Below are positions 20,218 to 31,161 of a stretch of 64,000 nucleotides of DNA, in pieces. The translations under genes were made by a program, and so were the position numbers. Source of the stretch: Sanderia malayensis. Lineage: Eukaryota > Cnidaria > Scyphozoa > Semaeostomeae > Pelagiidae. The notes beneath the pieces were generated by a model, which had not been told where the DNA came from, did no database searches, and worked only from the letters and a program-made list of their open reading frames with translations. The stretch covers positions 5,022,001 to 5,086,000 of the forward strand of contig RQOL01000531.1 of NCBI GenBank assembly GCA_013076295.1, in the 5' to 3' direction. Numbering within the stretch: position 1 is the stretch's first letter; every line of letters starts with the position of its first letter.

Positions 20218-22324
20218 TATGTTAAGACCCTCTTTCTGAACGACCTAGAACAAATTGATTGGGAAACCATCCTTGACCCTCTATCCTGTGATCCATCTGG
20301 TATGGCGAACACATTTCAGGAAATATTTGAGTCGATCTTGAATACTCACGCTCCAATAAAAAAGAGAAGAGTTCGATCTGAGTTTGCTCCTTGGCTTACC
20401 CCTGGTCTCTCTATACCAAGCAACGTAATAGAGTAACAAAAGAAATAAGAAACTCTATACAGGGTCACCATGCAAACATAATCAATGAAAATAAAGGGGA
20501 TCCGAAAAAAATGTGGAAAACGATAAATCGAGTTTTAGAAAAAGATGTCAAATCCACAACCCTCTCCACCATTGAAAGTGAAGGCAAAACCCTGACCAAA
20601 AAACATGACATGCTTGAGGCTCTTAACCGTCACTTTGTTTCAGTTGGACCCAATCTTGCAAAACAGATTGGATCAGTGGCGGCGCCAATTGGATCCAAAT
20701 CTGACGATGACGGCCTGAAGCATATCATCTCAGAAAATAGCGAAATGCTTCTTAAAACGGTAAACGAGGAGTATGTCTTTAATGCAATAAATCGGCTAGA
20801 GAATGGAAAAGCATCCGGACCTGATAAAGTAACCATAACATTGGTAAAAGATGCGGCCACTTCTATCGCTTTTCCTTTCATGCTGATTTATAACGCATCA
20901 CTCATGAATGGTATTTTTCCAGATATTTGGAAACTAGCGAGGGTCACCCCTATCTACAAATAGGGTCCTAAAACGGATACAAACAATTACCGTCCCATAT
21001 CTGTAACTTCCGTGTTTTCAAGGATGTTGGAACGACTGACACATGACCAGCTGTTTGAATTTCTCAAAACAAACAATCGGTTAACGAGCAACCAAGCAGC
21101 TTTCCGCAAGAATTATTCCACGATAACGTCGCTAATAGGCAGCAGCACTGACTATTGGTATGAGAGCATAGATCACAGCAACATGAATCTTGCTATTTTT
21201 CTTGACCCAAAGAAGGCTTTCGACACGGTCGACCACAGCGTTTTAATGAAAAAATTGCGCGCATATGGGATGAGAGGCAAGTCCGAGGATTGGCTTGAAT
21301 CCTATCTAAAAAATAGGAAGCAATTCTGCTCCCTAATTGGTGTGCATTCAAAATCTAGAAAGGTTACTTGTGGCATACCACAGGGATCATGCTTAGGCCC
21401 TCTTCTTTTCATAATTTACTTGAATGACCTTGAAGGGTGCTTGCAATCCTGACGAGCTAGCATTTACGCTGATGACACCAGTTTGACAATTGCTTCTAGC
21501 AATTCAGTAAAATTGGTGGAAGATGCTCACTGTGAACTGAAAACATCTCAGAGTGGATGATAATAAATAAACTTAGTCCTAATCCCCAAAAACGGAATTC
21601 ATGGTAATAGGACACCCACTCGAGACCAGAAAGCATGACCTTCCAGAGGTTCTGACGCTTAATGACTCAGATATAAAAAAGGTTGATCAAACGAAATCCC
21701 CAGGCATTATTATTGACGAAAACCTAACCTGGGATGAGCAATTCAGGCGCGTAAAGGGCAAAATCACAATCTCAGCTTTGCAGTGTGTATTATGCTCTTG
21801 TCGAGAGTCATCTGCGCTATGGCGACGTTATTTGGGGCAGCTTATGTAAAACAAAACTGCTCTTCAGCGTCTTCAATCCCGAGCAAAGTCAATAATTGAA
21901 AATGCAAAAATTAAAGATCATTGGTCTTGTTCCTGGCTAAATGTAGAAAATATTATCCGTTATAACAGGAACATGATGACCTACAAGATCATAAATAGAT
22001 TGTGTTCTGAAAATCTTTTTGATAAATACTTGTCCAGATCATGTTTTTCTTCGTATGATACGAGAAATTATCGGGATCTTCAGAGCCCTAGATGCAGGAC
22101 GGAATTCTTCAGAAAGAGTTTTCATTATACATGTATAAAAAACTGGAATGATACACCTTCCACGATTCGTGAGTTACCAACTTTAAATCGTTTCAAACAA
22201 GAACTAAAAACGCATTTAAAGGGCTAGACTCGCTAAAACACGACTCCCTAGAACAACAGCAGATTAGGAATTTAGGATTTCATCGTGTATAAATAATATT
22301 TAATAATAATAATAATAATAATAA
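20218..22324 (+). mobile_element. LINE (CR1/jockey-type) copy 1, degenerate, with (AAT)n tail
   Basis: From 20218 the plus strand reads as the linker and reverse transcriptase of a non-LTR element: EFAPWLTP, FPDIWKLARVTPIYK then a stop, LTSNQAAFRKNYSTITSL, FDTVDH, IPQGSCLGPLLF, IYADDTSLTI, and the C-terminal ELKTHLKG ending at 22227. Frames break near 20962, 21450, 21555 and 21849, so it is dead, although the YADD motif is intact. The 5' endonuclease is missing. The tail is a run of AAT repeats at 22300-22324, where a Gypsy LTR begins. Confidence 0.88.
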
Positions 22325-22609
22325 TGGCACAGTAGTATGACACAGATAGAGACGTTCTTCAGTTCAGCGAGATCTTACTTATTCAGAATCGAACATATAT
22401 CTAACTATTTTACACACATACAAAGACTATACATTGACGGAGTTCTGGCTAGTGTCTCTCGTTACCGGAACACTGAGACAATACACAAGCTTAGATATTA
22501 GAACATAAACTGTACATGACGAGAGCTACAAACGGATTATTGACAGGGAAACAGAGTATAATTAATAGAAAAAATCACATAAACAGTCACGTGCTTCATA
22601 CATGTGACA
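22325..22609 (-). repeat. Gypsy element LTR
   Basis: On the minus strand the LTR begins TGTCACATG, right after a G-rich polypurine tract (complement of CCTCCCCCCCCC at 22610-22621), and ends CTGTGCCA. It abuts the AAT repeats of the LINE. It is the 3' LTR of the minus-strand Gypsy element; the matching 5' LTR was not found. Confidence 0.7.
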
Positions 22610-24862
22610 CCTCCCCCCCCCTTAATGCGCTTTAATGGGCAACAACATCTCCGTAACCTGTGGGGGGATTGATCACCTGGCGGAGGAGTGGTGGTCTGGC
22701 AGTCCCCCCCCCCGCGAATCCCGACCCTATTCGTCAGTTCAACCGATTCTCCTTCAACAACAGTTGTACCGGGCGTTTCGGGTGACGGATAGCACAGTTC
22801 TCCCTGGTCCAGCGGGGTGGGGCAAGACTTAAATTGATTGTGATGTACGATCTTACTTATTCCGTTGCTGGACCGAATACTATAGTTAACCCCTGTTCTG
22901 GAAATTATTTTGTCTGGGCCAGTCCATTTCTTACCAAATTTCTATCTCTTGGGTCTACGAAGCCAGATAGTGTCGCCAACCTCGAATGGTACCCAGTCCC
23001 TGTGACCCCTATTATAATTTCTACTCTGCCTATTTCTAGCTTACTGGAGGTTTTTCTGCGCAAACTGGTTAGATACCTGTATGGCTTTGCGTAACGAGCG
23101 GCTGTAGTCTGGTTGGCTATTCGCATTTTGCAGTGGCACGCTTAGCTCAACCTCGATGGGCATACGCGCAGGTGGCCAAAAACTAATTCATAAGGCGAGA
23201 GACCTGTCGATTCTTGGGTACTGGTATTATAAGCAAAAACTTCCTGATCGATCCATAAATCCCAATCTACTGTGTTCGGATACAAAACTAGAAATTATGT
23301 CCTGCAAGGTGCAGCTCTGTCGCTCAACTGACCCATCCCCCTGCGGATGATATGCGGTAGTTCGGGATTTCTTAATGCCGAGGATATCGTAAATTTCATG
23401 CATTAAAGTGCTGCCGAAGTTTTTGCCCTGGTCGGAATGTAAAATTACTGACGGCCCAAAACGAGAAAAGACGCGTGATACTAAAATTAGTGCTACAGTG
23501 GCGGCTTTCTGATCTTTGGTAGGAAAAGTCTCGCACCATTTAGTAAAATGGTCCATCAACATTAATATGTGACAGTTGCCTCTACTCGTTTTCGAAATTG
23601 GTCCCATGTAATCCATGGCCAAGAAGACAAAGGGTTCGCTTATTTCAATGGGTTTTAACGGCGCCCGAGTCAACTTAGAATCATGTTTAATTTGGCTGCA
23701 GCGGTTGCATTTCTGAACAAACTCTTTAATTGAAAAGTCCATGCGGGGCCAGAAAAATCGTTCTTTGGTGGTGCGAAGAATAGTTCGGTTGATACCCATG
23801 TGACCGGCAGAAGGGCTATTGTGTAGACCAGCAAGAACACGCGGAACAAGACCAGCAGGAATCACTAACTGTTCTAGCGCAAACCCTTGTTTAGATGTTC
23901 CAGCTTTAACCAGCAATCCGTTATTAAAATACAAGCGGTCCCAGCAGTCCCAAAAAGATCACAATTGTGGGTCGTGTCGCCAAGCAAAGATAGGCGGTTT
24001 AGGAAGGATTTGTCCCTTTAAAGTTGTCATGATGTAAATGGCCGGGTCACTGTGCTGAGCTGCATATAAATCGATATCAGGTACTAATTGAACTAGACAG
24101 GTAACAGACGGAATTTTTGATAACGTATAAGTTTCATTAGGCCCAGCTGATGCTACATGGTTGAGTCGAGAAAGAGTATCAGTATTTTGATTAGACGCCC
24201 CAGGCCGATGTTTGACGGTAAATTGAAATTCCTGCAGGTCCATAATCCAACGGGCAACACACCCTTTTGGTTCCATCGATTGTAGCCATCTAAGCGCACT
24301 ATTATCTGTCACAATATCAAACTCGCGGCCTAATAAATAAACACGAAAATGTTTAGTGACAAAAACTACTGCTAACGCTTCTTTTTCTATGGTGGCGTAA
24401 TTGCGTTCGCGTGGAAAAAGTGTGCGACTAGCGTAAGAAATTACATGCTCACGACCATGTGTGTCAGTTTGCGTGAGTACGGCACCAAGACCTTTTTTTT
24501 CATTTTCATTTTAAAAATCTTTATACACGAATTTTCTATCAGCTATGATAAAAATAAACTACTAATACAAATTAATACTTTAGTATATATAAAAATAAAG
24601 ATGTAGCTGTTCTACCTAGGGATCGTGTTTATATTTTTGGTAATAACCTGCTAAGCCTAAAAATGAACGCAGTGCTTCTAAAGACTGTGGTGCAGGTGGA
24701 TCACGAACGGCTTTAATTTTACTGGGATCATTGTGTAACCCATTACGCGAAACCGTATGGCCTAAATATACAACTACTTTCGCCCCAAAAGAGCATTTAG
24801 AAAGCTGAACACGGACATGATTTTCGCGGAACCGCTGTAGTACCGTTTGTAAACGCGCGCAG
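22610..24862 (-). pseudogene. Gypsy pol: integrase, RNase H and RT end
   Basis: Minus-strand frames give, from high to low coordinate: RT thumb (FLGLAGYY near 24640-24860); RNase H (NTDASDYGLGAVLTQTD, then RNYATIEKEALAVVF, DNSALRWL); integrase zinc region (GHMGINRTI, CNRCSQIKHD); and integrase core with Asp in AMDYMGP, Asp in HSDQGKNFG and Glu in GSVERQ. A TGA near 23959 separates RNase H from integrase. An AT-rich stretch of about 150 bp at 24490-24640 replaces the region between thumb and RNase H. The RT palm is displaced to 27487-27767. Confidence 0.88.
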
Positions 24863-26475
24863 GGCCGTCGCTACATGGGGGGTGCGGGGGTGCGGCAGCC
24901 AAAGCGAATGATGACCCTGTTGTTAAAATCAATGCTCAGGCTCAACAACTTGAGTTTAAGCAGATTGACAACACATATGTCGTAAACGCAATATCCAATT
25001 TAAGAAATGGAAAAGCGCCAGGACCAGATAAAGTCTCTACAAAGCTAGTAAAGGACGCTAGGGACTTCATCTGTAAACCATTAACTATGATCTACAACTC
25101 GTCCCTGCAAACCGGTCTTTTTCCAGATATTTGGAAGCTAGCAAATGTCACGCCTGTATTCAAGGCTGGTCCGAAAAATAACCCCAACAATTATAGGCCG
25201 ATCTCTGTCATTGCTATTTTCTCAAGAATCTTGGAAAAGATCGTGCACGACCAGATGTTTGAGTTTCTTCAACCAATTCTAACACACAATTAGGCTGCCT
25301 TTAGGAAACTATATTCAACAATAACATCCTTAATAAACAGCTCTGATTCTTGGTATGAAACTATGGACAGGGGTGAAATGAATCTGACCATTTTCCTTGA
25401 TCTAAAAAAGGCATTCGACACAGTCGACCATACTATCTTATTAGCAAAATTAAACAAGTATGGCGTTAGAGGAATAGCAGGCGACTGGTTTACATCATAT
25501 TTGCAAAATAGGAAACAGTTTTGCACTATCAATGGACATAAATCTTCAGCTAAAATGATAACTTGTGGAATCCCCCAGGGCTCGTGTCTTGGTCCACTCC
25601 TGTTCATATTCTATCTGAATGATTTTAAAACCTGCCTTCAATTATCTAAGGCCAGCTTGTATGCAAATGACACACATGTTACTATAACATCCAAAAACCT
25701 TGAGAATCTTCTTGAGAATGCTCAAACTGAACTACTTAATATTTCGGAATGGATGAGAATTAATAAGCTTACCGCCAATCCTAATAAAAATAAATACATG
25801 CTGATTGGACACCCCCGCAGAGTTAACAAAATGGTAGTCTCTGAACCGCTAATGCTCAACTACTCGGAAATAAAACGCGTGAATAAGACGAAATCACTGG
25901 GAGTTGTCGTGGATGAGGGTTTAAACTGGGAACAACATTTCAAAAGTGTCAAAAGAAAAGTTCGCGGAGGTCTCTCATCTTTAAAGAGACTAAAAAATCT
26001 TGTACCACAAAAACAACTTGATAATGTATATCGGGCCCTTGCGGAAAGCCACTTGCGGTATGCAAATGTAATCTGGGGAAGTATCCCAGACTACAAATTA
26101 AAAATTTTACAAAATCTACAGGATCGAGCCCGAACCATAATAGAGAGGGCAAGAATTAAAGACAATTGGTCTTATAATTGGCTCAACGTAGATCAATTGA
26201 TTAAATTTGATCGATCTACGATGACCTATAAGATTATGAATAGGAGATGCCCAGAAAGCCTTTGGGGCAAGTTTCCTCAGATATCCTTGCAATCAACATA
26301 TAGAACGAAAAATTGCAAGAATATACAAATCCCAAGATATAACCTTGAATATGTGAAAAAAGGCTTTCATTATTCAGCTCTAACTGCGTGGAACAGTATC
26401 CCAAACAATAGCAGGGAGCTGCCTACTCTCCCGCAGTTCAAAAGATCTTTAAAAAATCATCTGAAGAGCTGAGTT
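24863..26475 (+). mobile_element. LINE (CR1/jockey-type) copy 2, nested in the Gypsy RT
   Basis: Same family as copy 1. From about 24905 the frame runs to a stop at 26472, interrupted once by TAG at 25291-25293 where copy 1 has Gln. Motifs: NGKAPGPDKV, FPDIWKLANVTP, NNYRPISV, FDTVDH, IPQGSCLGPLLF. The catalytic box reads YANDT instead of YADDT, which would abolish activity. The end reads FKRSLKNHLKS. The 5' part is missing; 24863-24904 (CAGGGCCGTCGCTAC then G-rich) looks like the end of a different, hAT-type element. Confidence 0.88.
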
Positions 26476-26479
26476 AAAC

Positions 26480-27486
26480 ATAAACACGACTCCCTGCAAG
26501 AGCAGCAAAATAGGCCCCAACTAATCTTATACATCGCTAATTACTTCTTTTTTCAGTTATTATGCATTACTTTTATATTTAGATATTATTATTGCACTAT
26601 AGATCATTGTAATTTTTAGCTGAAGGAATTTTGTGTAGAAATAATTTAATATGAATTAATATAGGCACCCCCCTGGCCAAATCTCAGTCGGCAAATCGAA
26701 AAATCAGTCGGCAAAAAAGATAAAGTCAGTTAAGTTTTACTCAGCAGAAAGCAATCGGCAAATCGTGAAATTCCCAGTGAATTCAATTTGATCTGAAGCA
26801 AATTACACAATACGACGGAGAATTTGGAGTAATATTAAGATTAAGATTGCATTTTGCGGCGGTCTGGAAGCATCAAAATTGAAAGATTTCGTTACCCCTC
26901 GGCGGCAACCATGGTGCCGCCCAAGGCGGGTACCACTATTTACTGTATTACATACAGCTCCAGCTCTACTAGCAAAGAGTTTCTCAAGTTTTCTATTGTT
27001 ATCTATTGTTAAAGAAAACAATAGAACAAAAGAATCTATTGTTCTTTTCCCCAAATGTCATTAGTGAGTTTCTTATAAAGCGGTTTCTTATGAAATAAAA
27101 AACGTGTAGCTATATTATATATATCCGAAGAGCATACAAACATATCTCTACCTTGCGAGTTTTTGAAAATGATCATTCTGGGCAATGAAAAGGAATAAAG
27201 GAAGGAAGATTGCATTTTGCAGCAGTCTGGAAGCATTAGAATTGAAAAATTTCCTCACCCTTTAGGCGGCAACCATTAGGGAGCCACTAACAACACATAA
27301 CTATATTAAAAGAACGTATACATCTGTCTTGCGAATTTGATAATGAACATTCTGCGCAAAAATGGAATAAAGGAAAGGGCACCATTTCAACCTGTCGCCC
27401 CCATTAAGTTTTCTAGCCAGCATGCCACATTAGCCACGCCCAGAAAACCACGCCCATCAGTCGGCAAATCGAGAGCTTGCACCCCC
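26480..27486. repeat. Imperfect direct repeats between LINE and Gypsy remnant
   Basis: Segments near 26820-27000 and 27205-27330 resemble each other (GGTCTGGAAGCATCAAAATT versus AGTCTGGAAGCATTAGAATT, each followed by GGCGGCAACCAT). The word CAGTCGGCAAA(TCG) occurs several times between 26690 and 27475. No gene. Confidence 0.5.
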
Positions 27487-27767
27487 TATCATGTATCATA
27501 TACACAAACATCATATGTGAGGCCAGACATAATTATTCCTACAGCGCGCGCAAGCGTGGCAGGCGCATTTGACAAACCATAGGGCATCTGTAAAATTTCG
27601 AACAACCCAGCAGGCATAATAAAAGCCGTTTTTTGGCGCGCTTCAGGTGACATTTCCACTTGCCAATAACCACTGCGCAAATCAAGTGTACTAAAATACG
27701 TGTTATTGCTTAAAGAACCCAATAAATCATCGACCCGTAGTCATTGGTGTGCATCGGTTTGAGTGAC
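27487..27767 (-). pseudogene. Gypsy RT palm fragment
   Basis: Minus strand reads TQTDAH, a stop, LRVDDLLGSLSNN, FSTLDLRSGYWQVEM, FEILQMPYGLSNAPATLARAV, SGLTYDVCVY, then breaks before the expected LDDI. It is the upstream continuation of the pol at 22610-24862, now separated by about 2.6 kb of inserted DNA. About 20 codons around the catalytic Asp pair are lost. Confidence 0.85.
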
Positions 27768-27780
27768 GATGCACACCAAT
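27743..27780. repeat. Hairpin at the Gypsy truncation point
   Basis: 14-bp perfect arms ATTGGTGTGCATCG / CGATGCACACCAAT around a 10-base loop. The left arm belongs to Gypsy RT; the right arm is its inverted copy at the place where Gypsy homology stops. Confidence 0.75.
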
Positions 27781-28822
27781 TACGGTAAGGAAATGTTATA
27801 TATTATAAAGTTATAAAATATTATAAAATTTTATCTATTAACGAACATCAGATGCACTTCATCTTTGAGACAAAATAGATCTATCCTATCCATGACTCTT
27901 CTCAAGAATCTATTAAAAAATTTGTAACTCTGTTTATGCCAAACAGAAATGGTGTTACAATGACATGATCTGAGTAGTTGTGTATTTTGACTATTTGCTA
28001 GAATGTGCTCTTACTTGATAAAGACAAATGAAATAAACTCAAAAAGAAATACAATTCATAAAAACAGCAAAATCATGATAAGTCGGGCCAGGAGTAACTC
28101 GAACCTCGGGTAACTAAGGCCCATTTGCATCCCATAGAAAACTTTGCAAGTGTTTTCTAGCGGTCAAAAACTCAATATACCTGCGCAGTGCAGGGTGCAG
28201 GGTGCAGGGTGCAGGGTGCAATAGTAATAATAATGATGGTAACGATTATAATGATGAGCATGATGACGTTGATAAGGTTTCCATGTTTCGTTGCTTTAGC
28301 TGTTGTTATGTTGTGATATATTCTTATTTTGTTGCTATATTTGATGGATGATAACAAACGCAGACGTTGCAATAGCAGAATAGTCTTTCTGCATTTATAT
28401 GAAATGCTTTAAAGTTGTTCTCTCTTACTACTGGTGGTTTCTGATTGCGCAACGCTTCTGAAAAGGATGGAATTTTGATTACGGTGCAAATGTCAATGTC
28501 GTGGCTCCACAGGAGTTCGATTACTGCCACCACAGTTTCCTTGCTTACGATATTGAAACCTCAGTGATTTGCAACGACAGCGTGCTTTTTTCGACAAAAT
28601 TGCTTACCCGAAAAGCATTTGTTTCAGTTCCTATGCTCACCAAACTGCGTTTCATACTTCAAAACAGCGCCTTTGACTTCGCTACAATAATCACAGTGAA
28701 AATAATGCAAATTTGGCAGTTTTAAAGACATGGGTGGTATTTCCGTAGGTCGTATAGTAGTGCGTCCGAGAGTCGTCTAGTCGTGGGGTCCACCGATTAG
28801 AAGTACCCTCCAAATGCCTACC
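27781..28822. other. Intergenic, microsatellite at 28189-28220
   Basis: Nothing coding recognised. Four and a half copies of the 7-mer TGCAGGG lie at 28189-28220. Confidence 0.6.
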
Positions 28823-29094
28823 TTAAAATTTGGTAATCTGTAAATCTGGTAATTTGGCTTGAATACGTTTCTCTTTTGCAACTTCTAGCTTTTTCGCCTC
28901 TAACTCCAGGGAAAATTTTCCCTTTCTTGCGTGTTCCTCATATTCAGCTTGCTCTTCCTCTTTTCTGATTTTTTCTCTGATTTTTGTCTCGTACTCTTCT
29001 TTGTTTAACATATCCTTTTCTTTCAATTTGCCACCTTCATCTGTTATTTTTAATTCAAGCTCTAGAATGGATGTTTCAAAGGGCCTTAGCTGGT
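28823..29094 (-). pseudogene. BEL/Pao-type gag N-terminal fragment
   Basis: The minus-strand frame reads QDQLRPFE, a Lys/Glu-rich coiled-coil stretch (IREKIRKEEEQAEYEEHARK) and ends AKLPDLQITKF. The last motif resembles the entry of the DUF1759 domain in BEL/Pao gag proteins; compare AKLPKLQLRRF in the element at 49739-56052. The rest of the element is absent. Confidence 0.55.
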
Positions 29095-29369
29095 CTTGGA
29101 TGTGCCACTTTGTGACGAATTATGCTCCAAAACATCTATGAATAGTAGTTCAAAAAAGTATCTAAACATTAAAAAACAGCTTGCAAAACAACGATCGATA
29201 AAAAATATGAATGCAGCAAAAACCGAAAAAAATCACAATAACCAATCCATTATTAGCCTCCACCCTCCTGCTTTCCGTCTCTTTTCCTTCGTATAATTAA
29301 TCATATAAAAAATGTCAATAAATGTCAACAAGCAAAGTTAGTCCGTGGGTAGTTTTCCACAGGGGCGTA

Positions 29370-29470
29370 CCAATATTGCTGCTGAAGCGTTCTCCCGTCT
29401 CGACTTTCAGACGTTTGTATCCAACATGCCGGACGCGGATCGAGTTCCTCTGGTCGTACCTCAGAGCTAG
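29370..29470 (+). pseudogene. Short retroelement RNase H-tail fragment
   Basis: Plus-strand NIAAEAFSRLDFQTF resembles the NVADALSRL motif that ends Gypsy/DIRS RNase H domains. About 30 codons only. Confidence 0.4.
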
Positions 29471-29710
29471 CTCTGTCTGTTGCTTTTTCCACCCTTGATC
29501 AAGACTTGCAAAATTTTATGGCCAACTTCCTTTCAGCCAACACCCAACAACACGGGCCGAGTTTCAACTCGGTTGGCTATGTAAGCCTTCTCACTGTTTA
29601 CATGACAAAGAGCGAGCTGAAACTGAACGCGGGCTTAAGTCAACTTGGCATTTCAACCCTTGTTGAAATTTCAGCCCAGGGCGTGTGGAGATTAAACTTT
29701 CCATGTAAAC

Positions 29711-30036
29711 TGTCGTGGGGTGTTGTGGTACGGCTGACCCGAAGGCCGCCACTGTACCACTGGTCTTCAGACTGTTTTCTTTTTTTTTGAATCTTCTTTT
29801 CAAAAACTGAACTTAACTCTACTCCTTTACTCTATTTAAGTTCACAATATTAATCAAAACAAGCGTGGTGACATGGTGCTCCATTCTTGTGCACCTGGGA
29901 CCCTAGTGTGGATTGGCACGCGCCTTCACACTTTCAAGCGGGTGCACCAGCCAACCACGCTCATACTTAACAATACTGTAAACAAATACGTGTCAAATAC
30001 AAGAAAACAATTATAGTTACAACGACCCACACAACA
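29711..30036 (-). repeat. LTR of the TRIM-like element (3' copy)
   Basis: 326 bp, closely matching 30827-31161. It contains the block from TACGGCTGACCCGAAGGCC through the shared ACAACA end. The 5' flank on the plus strand is AAAC. Confidence 0.88.
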
Positions 30037-30826
30037 CAGCTCCCTTACCAAATTCAATGTCCTCATTGAAAATCTAATCTCTGAGGTTGACAAGAATAAC
30101 TAACCTATATAATTATTTAATTACAAATATGACCAATTAAAATTAACAAAATTTCTCTCGCGGACTTAATAATGTTTACTCAACTTTTCTCAAATTTTCT
30201 AACACATCTGAAGGGCATTAAATTTATTTAATAAAAATACAATATATCATCGAGGTGGAATTTCCCATCACCTAATCAACAAATATAATAATCCGAACCA
30301 GTCCAAACCAAATCATCAGCCCATTAAAATACATCTTAAAATATAATTAAGTTGAGATTCCCATACCATGTCGTTGTTCCTAAGTTTGCAAATCTTTCGA
30401 ATCTTCTTCATAATTATGGCCTTTTGGTTGTAGCCACGAGGAGCCATTCTTTTAATTGTCGTTGTTCTGTTCTGTGATGATTACAAGTGAAATCGAGGAT
30501 ACTGTTCTTCAATAGCAAATGCTTATTGCACTCGTGGTTGCACTTCGCTAGATTTGCATCTGTGGTCATCAATGCTGCTATCGAAGATCAGACCAACAAC
30601 TCACCAATAAACCAATTTTTACACGTTAATACTGTTATGCTTCTTCTTACCAATTGCGCTTCTGCCTTGAGGTTGCTTTTTCGTTCCTTTTCTTCTGATC
30701 GTTTTGTCGAAGACCGCTTTTTCTGTGATCGTTTCGTCGAAGAACCACTGCTCGTCTGATCGTTTCGTCGAAGACCCACACTGTTCGTCTGATCGTTTCG
30801 TCGAAGACCCACACTGGCCACCAATT

Positions 30827-31161
30827 TGTCGTGGCGGTGTGGTACGACTGTGTGGTACGGCTGACCCGAAGGCCGCCACTGTACCACTGCTCTTCAGACT
30901 GTTTTCTTTTTTCGAATCTTCTTCTCAAAAACTGAACTTAACTCTACTCCTTTACTCTATTTAAGTTCACAATATTAATCAAAACAAGCGTGGTGACATG
31001 GTGCTCCATTCTTGTGCACCTGGGACCCTAGTGTGGATTGGCACGCGCCTTCACACTTTCAAGCGGGTGCACCAGCCAACCACGCTCATACTTAACAATA
31101 CTGTAAACAAATACGTGTCAAATACAAGAAAACAATTATAGTTACAACGACCCACACAACA
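30827..31161 (-). repeat. LTR of the TRIM-like element (5' copy)
   Basis: 335 bp, with a small insertion (TACGACTGTGTGG) relative to the other copy. Followed by AAAC at 31162-31165. The high similarity of the two LTRs suggests a recent insertion. Confidence 0.88.

Larger units (their letters stand above)
29711..31161 (-). mobile_element. Small non-autonomous LTR retrotransposon (TRIM-like)
   Basis: Two direct repeats, 29711-30036 and 30827-31161, begin TGTCGTGG and end ACACAACA. The element is flanked by AAAC at 29707-29710 and 31162-31165. Read on the minus strand, TGGTGGCCAGTG just inside the upstream LTR is a plausible primer-binding site, and GGTAAGGGAGC just before the downstream LTR a polypurine tract. 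The 790-bp interior has no long frame. Next to the primer site sit four tandem copies of about 31 bp containing GATCGTTTCGTCGAAGACC (30694-30815). Confidence 0.88.

Noticed and set aside
28081..28120. tRNA-like B-box word (GGTTCGAG on the minus strand)
   Set aside because: No A box or cloverleaf could be built around it; probably part of a repeat.
28189..28220. TGCAGGG tandem repeat as a telomere-like or CRISPR-like array
   Set aside because: Only about 4.5 uniform copies without spacers, and not the metazoan TTAGGG sequence; a plain microsatellite.
30588..30964. Several frames with repeated DRFVEDP or ETIRR motifs
   Set aside because: Produced by the four 31-bp tandem units inside the TRIM-like element; reading in three frames shows it is repeat, not protein.
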